A stretch of 43,218 nt of DNA from Kipferlia bialata. Its lineage: Eukaryota > Fornicata. The notes below the pieces were generated by a model. It saw only the letters and a list, made by a program, of their open reading frames with translations, searched no databases and was not told the origin of the DNA. Position numbers and translations under genes: made by a program. Of the stretch, positions 1-13,958 are shown piece by piece; within the stretch, counting starts at the first letter, position 1, and every line of letters begins with the position of its first letter. The stretch lies in assembly GCA_003568945.1 (NCBI GenBank), contig BDIP01000012.1, forward strand, positions 4,969 to 48,186. Reading direction: 5' to 3'.

Positions 1-22
1 AATCATATATGTATAGGTAGAC

Positions 23-262
23 CAGGGAACATGGCCATCTGGGAGGGCCTAGGGTGTAAGTATCAATACAATAATTGTACTAAAGGTATATATATATAAA
101 TACTTATATATATTGGTGTATATATGGATAGATAGACCTGGGAACATGGCCATCTGGGAGGGCCTAGGGTATGAGTATCAACACGAAATGAGTACAATGG
201 GTATATATATAATGGTGTATATATGTATAGGTAGACCGGGGAACATGGCCATCTGGGAGGGC
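23..262 (-). CDS. Triplicated 26-nt microexon (exon 115, three candidates)
   Basis: Three near-identical 26-nt exons lie at 237-262, 138-163 and 23-48, each with an acceptor (CCCTAG) and a donor (GTCTAC or GTCTAT). In the phase left by exon 114 each reads R-PSQMAMFP-G. The only coding difference is the last Pro codon (CCC, CCA or CCT plus G), all synonymous. Because 26 is not a multiple of three, using one copy, or all but one, changes the downstream phase, so they are most simply mutually exclusive. Which copy is spliced, and the next exon, cannot be seen as the window ends here. Confidence 0.6.
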
Positions 263-2879
263 CTAGGGTATTAATGTATCATATATATATTGCAATTCAT
301 ATAGTAATATATAGTAAGAGAGCTGTGTTCCAGAGCGATGCTGTAAACAATTGTGAATAATTGCAAATGTCAATATATTATGAACCCGGGCATATCATGT
401 ATATCTACATATACAAGCATGATATACCTGTGCTGGAAATGAAGTCATGTGAATATACTAACACTTATACTAGACCATCTAGTGTGTACCTGTGCTCCAG
501 TGCGATGTTGTATATCCTCTCCACCACCTTGGGATCGGCAAGGGACGCCATACGCTCAAACTGATTGGACATGGCAAGCTACACGGTTAGGGGATGTATA
601 GAAGGTATCGTGTAGGATTGAGAGTGTACTGCTATCGTGTAGGAAAGATAACATTTAGATATCGCGTAGGAATGAGAGTACGTACCGCGACCACTGCCAC
701 TGCCCTGGGGTCTATGGCCTTGGAGGACACCTGCTGGATCCAGTTGAGCAGGATGGTAAGGAGCTAGAGGGTTAGCCAGGATACTTATGAATGTAAATTA
801 TGGAAAGAGACTATATAGTATAGTATATGCAATATCTATGTACAACACACTCACGTGTCCCTGCCCTATGTCAAAGAGTGCCCTTGGGTTGGCTGCACTA
901 GTAATGAGTCTGTCGCATGTCTTGTAGTACAGTCTGCGCACAGTCTCCTGAGGGTGGGTATAAATGGTATACTCTATATATATACATAGTGTAGTATATA
1001 TAGTCGCATATTTATATGTAGTGTAGAATGTCTTGTAGAATAGCATACGAACAGTCTCCTGATGGTGAGTATATACAGAAGTATAGTGAAATCAGTATTT
1101 GACTTTTAGTTGATTGACTACCTGGTTCAGCGAGGAGTAACCACTTGTCTCCATATATAGAAATATATGTAAATAGAGTATAGGATACACTATATATAGT
1201 AAACTTGACACTATATTGACACACCTGATTGAGTGACGAGTACCCACTAGTCTCGACATGCTCCTTGATGACATCAGACAGCAGACTCAGCTGCTTCTCA
1301 GCAGTACCAGCACCTGAGGGTAAGTAGTCTCTCTCTCCCGCATCTCAATGATTGAATGGAAGTGTAATCACTATAATCCAAAAGATAATGATACACTTGT
1401 ATGTATACGAAAGCAATGGTATATATACTGTCATTACCTCTCATCACAGGGTTGGGGAACCGCAAGGCAGTGCCAGCTATACATAATATATATATATATA
1501 TACCATATATAAAATATAAACATTATTATAATGGTATATTCAAAATACCTCTCATGACAGGGTTAGGGAATCGCAGGGCTGTCCCAGCTATGGTGTTGAT
1601 ACCAGCTGTCAGACCATAGTCTATGCCGGGCTTGCTCCACATGTTGGCAAGGGTCTTGTAGGAGGCAACGACGTCCTTGGCTAGACGCAGCATGTGGCCT
1701 TAGACGTTAGGGAATACGATGCACTGTATATTACACATTACTATATACTATATACTCTATAATGATAAGAATAGTATACACCGTCCTTGGCAAGGCAGAG
1801 CATGTGGGCTGTTAGGTAAGTGCATACCCAATGACTGCTTATACATGAAGTGATTACCTGTTCCCCGAATTAGTGCAGTGGACGCAGTGGCAGAGGGTGT
1901 TGTACTAATCATCCTTGCAGTCAGAGCTCTGATATCTGTCCAGTACCTGTCCCTCAGCACTGCACAGGCCTCCTCTGCCTCTGCTGCCTGGGTATTAGAT
2001 TAAGACATTACCATAACATGCAACTATATATACTACTATTTCCTATACTAAGACATAGAATAATCGCGTAGTAATACGTCAAACTCACCTGCCGAAGCGG
2101 GCCAGTGTCGGACCCAGTGGCAGCGTCCTCAAATACCTAGAGTGAGATAATGATATATGCACAGGCAACGTGTATAGTCTATATATCACTGATACAGAGA
2201 ATCAGCTAAAAGAGAAGGATATCTTGATGTGTTGAGACACTGGCCATGCGTCAATAGATACTGAACACACTTAGATCTGCAATTGTGTGTCTAAAAGAAT
2301 ACAAATTTACACAGATGCATATACCTTGAGCAGCTGCACTGTGAGTGTTGGTCTCACTGGCAGACAGTCAAAGAGGGTGCAGCTCCGGACATAGTTGTCT
2401 GGGGTTAGAGGTATATAGACATACTGAATATATATATATATGTAACAATATACACCAATACATCAAATAGTTGTCTGGGGGGTCAGTAGTACCTAGAGAA
2501 GGATACGTTCACATATATCCACACAGGATAATGTACATAGAGTATATCGATTATGTACCTGGGTTGTCGCATATTGCTATGGCCATCTTGTGGATATAGT
2601 ACAGCTGCATCTTGTGGATGGGCTGCTTGAGTCTGCAGGCATAGCGACCATCCTGAAGGTCAGCATTCCAGAGAGTAAGAAACCAATATTTGGAACCGCT
2701 GGGCAAACCTAAGAACAATCATTGTACATACACTATACTATCCATACCTGGAACGTCAGGACCTGCCCTGCCCTGGTGGTCTGTTCACGGAAGTAGTCGG
2801 TGAGGAGGTTCTGGAGTGAGAATGAACATCAACACTTCAAAGCACTGCGGTTATTAAACTTCACGTTATACTACATATG

Positions 2880-2925
<46 letters not shown>

Positions 2926-5900
2926 TACATATATACCTTGAAGTGGATGCCCTCTGGGGATGACACCACCCCTCCCGCTATGATGATGGGGTAGCCACCG
3001 TCTAGGGCCTGGGATCAGTGGACTAAATGAATAGCTATATTTACAAAACAGAAGTATTGTTTAATATACACTATGTATATACCCAACGTCTAGGGTCTGG
3101 CATCAGTGGACTATGAATATACAGGGCGCAATTATACTTTTCTACTCAAGAATATATATGCATACATACACTATAGAGATATCCTCTCACCTTCACCACC
3201 AGTGGGTAGAACACATGGCCCGGGACATTGATGGGTTGATATATCTACAATTGACACTATATACACTATACATTATGGTATATATACACTATACAATATA
3301 GTACATATACTACAAACCTTCACCACTAATGGGTAGAACACATGGCCCGGGACATCGATAGGTACCACAGTGATGTTGGTGCGCTTGTACGCCGCAGCTA
3401 GCACTCTGGCGTTCTCAACCTGGCATAAGCTCATACATGTGTTTATCATATGAATAATACATACAAGGTATTCAAGAATGAAATTGTGATAATCTAATTA
3501 TCGTCCTAACCTTAGTGTTTGACGCCTTGAGCCCCTCCAGTAGACCAACATACCACAGCAACACACACTGCACAACCTGGGTATTAAGGGGGTAGGGGGG
3601 GGGAGGAATAGAGAGAGAGAGAGAGAGAGAGAGAGAAGGAGAGAGAAAGAACACACTACATACCTGCACACTATCTCTGTCCAGGTATGCATATATACTA
3701 TACGCCATGTGTATATACTATTTACCATGTATATATATTACATACCTGCACACTATCCCTGTCCAGGTATGCATATATACTATACGCCATGTGTATATAG
3801 TATTAACCATGTATATGTATTACATACCTGCACACTATCTCTGTCCAGGTATGGTATGCACCCTGGGAAGTGCACTAGAGAGTGGCACAGTCTGACACAG
3901 GAGAGCAGGGCAGAGTCTCTAGGGTGTGAGTAATATATATCTATATATCAGTATACAATATATACATACTATACATATACTATATATATACAAGTGGCAC
4001 AGTCTGACACAGGAGAGCAGGGCAGAGTCCCTGGCAGGTGAGAATAGTATATATATATATATCAGTATACTATATACAAATACTACACATATACTGTATA
4101 TACTAGTGGCACAGTCTGACACAGGAGAGCAGGGCAGAGTCCCTGGGGTGAGGCTTTGTTCTTCCATGTGTATGTATATCCACACACACACACACACACA
4201 CACACACCCATATATATATGTATATATACTATATAGTGGCACAGTCTGACACAGGAGAGCAGGGCAGAGTCTCTGGGGGGTGAGAGTAATATATATCTAT
4301 ATATATCAGTATACAATATATAAATACTATACATATACTATATATATACAAGTGGCACAGTCTGACACAGGTCAGTAGTGCAGAATCCCTGGGGGGTGAG
4401 GCACTATATACATTCCCTTTCGAACACGTACAATCGGAAATCTCTCATTCATACTAGAGCTCCATAGCAGCATATTGGTATTATCACTATAACCGGAGAC
4501 CTCTGATCGGACGGAGGATGAGTATATAAACCCATACCTGGGTGGCAGGGCCCCGGTCATCAGCCACAGGAAGGGCTTGGGCTGGGGGATACCCTGATAG
4601 GGTGAGAATTAGACCAAGTATATACTAATACAGTAAAGATAGCCTAAGTAGTAAGGGTGAGCAGCAGAGGTGAGATACTGAAAGTACAATACAAACTCAG
4701 AGACTAAGTACCACACATGTACCTTGAACATGAAGTGTCTACTATTACAAATATTTGTCTCCTCTCTCGTTATACTTATATATAGTACAATATATACCAC
4801 GTCGGTCTATGTATATATACGTCTCTCAACAAGAATATATTTGTATAGTCATGTTGTACATTTGCCAATGTACCTTGAACATGAAGTAGTATGTGTTGGC
4901 CTGGGACACTGTCACAAGGGACGAGGACAGCGAGACCTGGAGTGAGAAGTGTATATATAGTATATATACTGCATAGTATACATAATATAAATAATATATA
5001 ATATATACAGTATACATATAGTGTATGGCACTGTGACCAGGGACGAGGACAGGGAGACCTGGGGGTTAGTACATATATACTCTGTATATAGTATGTATAA
5101 TATACATAATATACATAGAATACATGTAGTGTATGTGCCACTGTGACAAGGGACGAGGACAGCGAGACCTGAGAAGTTAGGATATACATATATAATATAG
5201 TATTTATATATATCCTATAGACTACATACACACATGTATTCATATAAATACTACAGTGCCACGGTGACAAGGGACGAATCAAGCGAGACCAGGGAGTAGG
5301 ACATATAATCCAAATACTATACAAAATATGAAGATATATATACAGTACTGTCCCTATATATACCTTTGTCATGTCCTCTATGCCACAGAAGGGCTCTCTA
5401 TATATGTACTCTATACACTATACTATACCATACATTCCATATATACATACTATATACTGTATATATACCTTCGTCATGTCCTCTATGCCGCAGAAGGGCT
5501 CTCTATATACTATACCATACCATTCAAACTATACATACTATACACTGTATACACACCTTTGTCATGTCCTCTATGCCACAGAAGGACTCCAGCACACCCC
5601 TCATGCTCTGGAACTGGGGGTGAGACACTTTAGACACATGATACATATATAAATATATATATATACCATATACTGAAAATAGTACTGGAACAGAGTACCA
5701 ATAGTATATATTTATACATACCTCATGCTCTGGAACTGGGGGTGAGATGGGTATACATATCATACTATATTATATATATATATATCATACTAATACATAA
5801 TAATAACCTAGTAAACCTAGTAAAAGCACACCCCTCATACTCTGGAACTGGGGGTCAGACAAGTATGCATACTATACAGTACACTAACACCACATTAATA

Positions 5901-8900
5901 CAAACACATATCTATCACTATTACTTCTGACACGCATATACATCACATATAAATTAATACTGTATTTGTATATATGTATACCTGAGGCTCTGTGCCTGCA
6001 ATAGAATTCTATATAGAACAGTCATACTAACAATATATTGAATACTGCAATATATGAATATACAAATATATCCACTGTATACCTGTGGCTCTGTGCCTGC
6101 ATGCTGCCAGAAGGGCTCAGTAGAGAATCCCATACATAATAATATAGGTACTGTAACTATATATATATATATTCATATATACTATTTAATATATACTAGT
6201 CTATATACCTGGGGTTCTGTGCCTGCATGCTGCCAGAAGGGCTCGGTGGCTGTGAAGAGAAGGGCCACATTAGAGCCCCTGGGAATGAGAGGAATGCAAT
6301 ATCCATTCTACCATAGTAGTCTACAATGCTACAATATATATTGTAGAACTTGAACACAAGCCTAGGCCTAATACACTAGAATGCGTTTACACAATGATAC
6401 CTGAACAACAGCCTCCCAAGCTCCTCCGGGTCCTGTATCGATGCAGGCATCAGGACAGAGACACTCTCCCTGAGGTCAGTATCGTAATATCCTAACCCTA
6501 TTTATGTATATATATCTGACACTGATGATATATACAAATATCATTATACATACAAATAGTCAGTCATAGATCATTATACATATATATAGTCAGTGAAGTT
6601 GGTCTCAGCACAGAGACACTCTCCCTACGGTCAGAGAAGGGGATAGTAATATATATATGATGCAATAGTTGTACCAGTAAAGTTTACTTACCTAAGGTCA
6701 TCTACGTAGTTGCATATGGCCCCATCTGTGCTGTCTAAGCATGCCTCATGCTTCTCAATCAGGGGCAGGAGCTTGTTCAGCACTGCTGCCTCGCTCCTTG
6801 ACCTATTGTTACTATTTATTACTATATATATATATAATTATTAGTAATTCTTTATAATACATTATATTATGCAATGAATTACAATTCATTGTCATATATT
6901 ACTATATATTACTATAATACCTCTGGATGAAGAGACGGGACGTGCTGACACTATAGGATATGAACTGGTGCAGCTCAATGCCACGGTCGGGGTAGAGTCT
7001 GATATGAGTATAGAGAGACACACCTACTAACGTACTATATATACACATAATTGGATATAGAGCAGCTCAATGCCACGGTCGGGGTAGAGCCTGATATGAG
7101 TATAGAGTGAATCTCTACATCTGTACAATATATATACGAGTATGAATGTACATATACGAGTATATATACACATGAACTGGTGCAGCTCAATGCCACGGTC
7201 AGGGTAGAGCCTAGGATGAGTACATATAGAATCATATATACATATGTAATAGTATTATACTAATATATATATATGAGTATATATCATAAAAACTGGTGCA
7301 GCTCAATGCCACGGTCGGGGTAGAGCCTACTGTGAGTATAGAGAGAATCTCTACATCTGTACAATGTATATACGAGTATGTATATACATGAACATATGAA
7401 CTGGTGCAGCTCAATGCCACGGTCAGGATAGAGTCTAGGATAAGCGTTTATTTGACAGACAGTAACAACATATTGTGCAATGTACCAGTATTGAATTATT
7501 CACTGACCTCATGATTGCCTGAAACTGTGCAGTGCACATATACCATTATCCAAGTACACTCATATTCATGTACTACAAGACATATATATATATAGTATAT
7601 AGTATATAAATATCTATATATCTGAATATAGTACTGACCTCATGATTGCCTGGAACTGTGCCGTGCATACCATGAACGTACACTTGTCATCCATAACTAT
7701 GTATATACAGTATATATAGTATATATGGTGTATATATATCCATCTGAAAGTATACTCTCCAAGTACCTCATGATCGCCTGGAACTGAGCAGTGCATATCT
7801 TGATGAATGTGTTGAACACCTCCTTGGGCTCGTTGGTGTTGTACCGGTTGGTCAGGTACCGCAGGGCACTGGTATCAGTATCAGTATATATATATACATA
7901 TATATACTGAGACTATTCAAGTATCAGTATCAGTATCTATCATCTATGCTGATATACTAGTCCGGTATTAGTATCACTATCAGTATCAGTACCAGTAAGG
8001 TATCAGTATCAGTATCTATATGTACATGTATATATACATATACACTGATACTAGTCAGATACCCACCTTGGTGTGGATGTCATTATTAGTATCAGTATAG
8101 ATAGTATATAATAGTATATATATTGTACCTAGGTGTTGCAGTCATGAGGTCAGACACACCAGAGGGGTATGACATATTGACACTAGTCAGGTGTCAGTAT
8201 CTATATATATACATAAATATATGTATATATACTGATACTATTCAGGTACCTAGGTGTTGCAGTCATCAGGTCAGACACACCAGAGGGATAACTCATATTG
8301 ACCCCTATGCACAGACGGGGTGGGGGTGGACTGCATGTGGTCACAATTACTGGGGTGAGGCACTCTCTAAACTACGCGATCGTAATAATTACGCGATATG
8401 CATATACCTGCGAGGTGCTGCGCCATCTTCATAACAAGGGTAGCTGCATCTGGCTGCGGCAGAGAGTACTTCTCTCCCAGGGACAGGTAGATCTGGCCAA
8501 GGGCTGCCCTGACAATAAGGGTTTCGGGGGGGAGAGAGAGAGATAGAGCGTACAAGTGTTCACTGAAATATACATATATAATGAGTCCTTACGGATATTC
8601 ACAATGTAATATAAACCACTATACTTAGATTATACCTTGAGAACACAGGTGGCACTAGGCCCTTCCCGAATGCCACAAGACACTGCCTGAGGAGGGGGGA
8701 CCGGCTGAGCATGTCACCTGGGGTGGTGAGGGGTATATATATATATCCTATATATTATATATATCATATATGATATACTAATATCATATATGATATACAA
8801 GAGCAAACAGGGCACACATACACACATGTGTGTACCTGGAATGTGCAGCAACACTCTGCTGAATAGTGTCCTCTCCGATGAGAACTTGGCGTGGATCTGG

Positions 8901-11666
8901 GTGTTGACCTCTCCAGCTGGGAAGACCTGGGGTTAGAAGGGTATATTCATACACTAGTAGCAACATACACAACTATACTACTTGGGCAAGAATACAGATG
9001 GAGGTACCACCATGTCTATGTCCTCCCCGTCATTCCCCTCACAATAGTATAGGTATACAACAGTATATAATTGTAAATACACATAGGTATACTCACCTTG
9101 AATGGGGGTACCACCATGTCTATGTCCTCCCCGTCCTTCCTGTCTATACAGGATAGTATACACGAACTAGTGTATCAATATATATTTATATATATATATA
9201 TACATAGATATGCACCTTGAATGGTGGCACCACCATGTCGATATCCTCCCCATCCTTCCTGTCAGACAGGGGCAGCACAAGGCCAGAGGGAAGGCCACAG
9301 GCCACCAGGACAGCGAATCTACATGTGAGTATACACACAATATAGAAGTATGTATATATATGCGTATATCTAGACAAGGCCAGAGGGAAGGCCACATGCT
9401 ACAAGCACAGCAAACCTATTAATCAGTACATAGAGTAGTAACACAGAGTATAGAGTAACTATCGAGAGGAAAGAAGAATATTAATGTGGGTATTTGAGCA
9501 GCACACCTCACAAATGCCGCAATCTTCTGGTCGAGGGTGGGCAGGGCAAGCGCGGCCCAGATGGCCTGGGGGTGAGGTATACTTCCCTCTCAATCTCTCC
9601 GGCTCTCAATCGATACATATATATGCACATGCGCCTTCAACCGTCAATACATACCTCCTGCATGGGTGACTCGTGTGCCTGTGACACCCCTAGGCCATGG
9701 AGGAGGAGGTTGAGGTCAAGGACAAGCCTGAGTTGAGTCTTATCGGGATACAATACTGAGATATTATAATATATGAATTAAGATATATATACATATATAC
9801 ATATATATGGAGGAAGAGGTTGAGGTCATTGACAAGCCTAAGGTGAGCCTCTTCGGGACATGGTAATACACTATAGTCCATACAATACCTATGCAGGTAT
9901 CTCTCGTGGTCAGAATGACGCACTGACTCTCTATACTCATTCAAATATAAATACATATATAGTATCCCTCACCTAGGCAAGTAACGTTCATGGTCACTGC
10001 CAAAGAATGATGCGCTGGCCTCTGACACTGACGACTGGGACTCACACTGGGACTGGTCAAGGGACATGGCACTTCGAAGGCTACCGTGTGACCTAGAGAT
10101 CAGTTAGTAATATACCGCATTATATAATAATATATTGAGCCACCCATATACAGTTCATATGGTCCGTCTCCTTATATTTGTACATGTTACACAATTGTGT
10201 GAGTAGTACCTGCGGCAATCGAGACTGCCTGTCTCCCACGCATCCTGTCTCTCTCTCTCTATATATATATGTGTGTGTGTGTGTGTGAGCAGTTACCTGT
10301 GGCTATCGAGACTGCCTGTCTCCCATGCGTCCTGTCTAGACCTAGACGAGGACATCCCCTTGGACTCCCTGCTACTGTCAACAGAGGAGAGGAGCACCTG
10401 CTGGCCCATGGCCTTCTGCCTAATTCTACGCGATTGCTTCGCGTAGCCCGCAGAAGCGATCTGACTCAGGGTCACGTTGTAGGCTAGGACTTGGAAGAGG
10501 AGCTTGGCGGCCTTGGAGACCTATGGTCAGTATCAGCAGAAGTTTTGATACATGATGTATCTGTGACATACACACACATATATACAAGCCTCTGTCTGAT
10601 CGTGGTTGATGAATGACATGGTCATGGTGGGGACAGTCATAAATATATATATATAAATATATATACTAATGTATCTAATATATTCTAGTACATATATATA
10701 TATATATATATATACATACCTCTGTCTGGTCGTGGTTGATGAATGACATGGTCATGGTGGGGACAGTCAGCTGTCGGAGGCCACTCCCAATGCCTGATGA
10801 TAAGTGATATATACAGGTGATAACGTCACTGTACTGATATACTATACTATACCAATACACATATGAATCCATGCCTATATCTTCCACCGTCTGTGCCACT
10901 GTGTTGTTGACAGCCATATACACATACACAGTATATATATATGCCCACTGTAAACTATTATCCATTAATATATATATATATATATACCAATACTCTACCT
11001 ATGTCCTCCGCCGTCTGTGCCACTGTGTTGTTGACAGCCATCCAGCACTCAGTATATACACCCATTATACTATTAGCCATATATTTATATATATATATAT
11101 ATCAATAGTTACCTATATCCTCGACCGTCTGTGCCACTGTGTTGTTGACAGCCATCCAGCACTCAGTCTGGACAGCAGTGGAGAGGAGAGTAGGCACAAT
11201 CTAGGGTGAGGATAGAGAATACATATATATATACATAGTATAGAGAAATATATGTAAGTATATCCAACACTCAGTCTGGACAGCGGTGCTCAACAAGGTG
11301 GGGACAATCTAGCATCAGGGAATATATGGTATATGCATGTATATATCATGGTATATGTATTACAATGTATGTATATCCAGCACTCAGTCTGGACAGCGGT
11401 GGATAGCAGGGTGGGGACAATCTAGGATCAGGGAATATATATATGGAGAGAGTATAGTATATGTATAGTATACATATAGAGAGAGAGGGAGAGTATGTGA
11501 ATATCCAGCACTCAGTCTGCGATGCAGTACTCAATAGAGTGGGGACAATCTAGGATCAGTATATGGAGTATATACACTTCATAATAGATACATGCAATAT
11601 AACATATACTCGCATACACCCACCTCTGGGTGTTCCACTTCCAGGTATATATCAATATACACACAC

Positions 11667-11702
<36 letters not shown>

Positions 11703-12050
11703 CCCCACATCAAGGTGGTCCAGCACCCCCCAGTAGTTTATCTTGTAGCCATAATTGACATATATATTGAGTAGTACAATACCTCTGGATGTTCCACATC
11801 TAAGTGGTCCAGCACATCCTTGAGAGGATACTGACTGTGCAAGAGGGGGGCAAAACAGTCACTGACGAAGTAATAAGACTGAGGTAAGAGATAGAGAGAA
11901 AATGAACGACTATATATAGTATAATGTATAACGTATATACTGTACAGTATGTATGACTGTGCAAGAGGGGGGCAAAGCAGTCTGACACGAAATAGTATGA
12001 CTGGGGTGAGGGTATATATGCATTGTATATATAGTATATGTTTATGGCAA

Positions 12051-12083
<33 letters not shown>

Positions 12084-13923
12084 TAAATATATGACTGTGC
12101 AACAGAGGCGCAAAGCAGTCACTGACGAAGTAGTATGACTGGGGTAAGACGCAGACACTATATACATTATGAGAGTATATACTATATATAAATATCCCCC
12201 TTATTACCTTAGGCGCTGGTGCCCCAGGTCCACTGTGCAGTGCGGTTAGGATGTCAGACCAGATACGCCTCTCATCGGGGAGCACAGTGATCCTGATGGC
12301 TTAGGACGCAATGTATATTGAATGTATCCCATATATATCCGATATACAGTTCATATTCTCTCATCTGATCCTGATGGCTTAGTATTCTGTCAATACATAT
12401 TGCACATAAGGTATACTATATATAATCTATACTGTCAACTCTACCTCAGTATCTCCTCCCTGCCACTTATCATATTACTATCTCAAATTTACTGACTGAC
12501 GCTTGGTATCCAATACATATATACAATTTTGGTATCAATAATGCAGACTCCCTACCTCAGTATCTCCTCCCTGCCACTGACCAGGTGCCCGAGTCCTGCC
12601 TGGGGTCAGTTTAGACCTATGTATATACATATATGAATGTACATACATAAACACACGCATATTAATCAATGTATACATATAACTGACCAGATGCCCTAGT
12701 GCTGCCCGATGTCAGTGTCAGTGTCAGTGATATGATATATATATGTCTATATATATAGATAGAGAGAGAGAGAGATAGAGAGACATGCCTTGAACATTGG
12801 TGCCAGACACTTGAGGGCCAGTACCAGTATCAGATGTATGTATGTATATATATATATATAGATACATATATATATATATATAGATACATATATATATATA
12901 TACATATATATATGTATATATCTGATATATCTACATATGTTTACATGCCTTGAACATGGGTGCCAGACACTTAAGTGCCTCCTTCTTCTCATCGGAGGAG
13001 AAGAGCTTCCCTGATATCCTCATTCCTGACATTAAAATATGTACACACACACACACACATATATGTATATACATATATATATATACATATAACTGTTCTC
13101 ATCGGAGGAGAAGAGCCGCCCTGAGATGCGCATACCTGACGTTACAATAGGTTTAGATATATAGTACTATACTGTGGTAGGATATACGTGGAGAAGATAC
13201 CACCACACCTGACACAAACAGGTTTGTGGCTGTGATGTAGTACATTCTGGGTATATATATGTATATACTAATATGCGTGTGTGTGTATACAAATAATCCA
13301 TACTGAGGTACCTGACACAAACAGGTTTGTGGCTGTGATGTAGTACATTCTGGGGTCCTTCTTGGTAGCCAGTAGGCCCAGTCTCCGAACACTGTCTAAG
13401 ATACGCAGGGGTGACATATCCAGGAAGTCACACATAGCCAGCAGTACATTGAGCAATGCGCCTCTATAGGCAGGTGGGCTCTTGGGGTCCATGGGCATGG
13501 TGGCCAGGAGACTCTCCACTAGGCCAATGTCTATAAGCTGGTCGGCGTTGAGAGTGACAGCGAAGGAGGCTATGCTGCGTACCAGGGGTGTCTTTGTGGA
13601 TAGGTCTAGGTGTGTCTCTGCTAGGAGAGTGATGCCCTCAAGTCTAGCGGGGGAGAAGGCACTGGCAAGTCCATCATTCTGATGTGTAAGTGAAAGCATA
13701 TAAAATTACTTAGGAATATTTAGTAGTGATATTACTTGGGAAGATGAGGAGAAGACACTGGGTTGGAACAATACCTGGTATATATATATAGAGAGAGAGC
13801 GAGAGAGAGAGAGTACCTGCTCAGTAGGCAGGCTCTTGGACCTAATGTCCCCCATTGACCAAATATCACTGCCAGTGTTGAGGTTGACAGCTGAGGCTGT
13901 ACGAGATGCAAGGGTTCTGACTG

Positions 13924-13958
<35 letters not shown>

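Noticed and set aside
3919-4249. Open frames of about 107 codons on both strands with Tyr/Ile and His/Thr runs
   Set aside because: They read through TA and CA microsatellites and echo copies; no splice or codon signature, and the real exon is in another frame.
4776-5372. 198-codon minus-strand open frame
   Set aside because: It joins exon 99, three start echoes and TA-rich intron; the Tyr/Ile-rich stretches are microsatellite translation. Only 4874-4936 is supported as exon.
8060-8100. Possible microexon before GTGGGT at about 8064
   Set aside because: It has a donor-like end, but no matching exon, no clear acceptor and no need for it in the frame.
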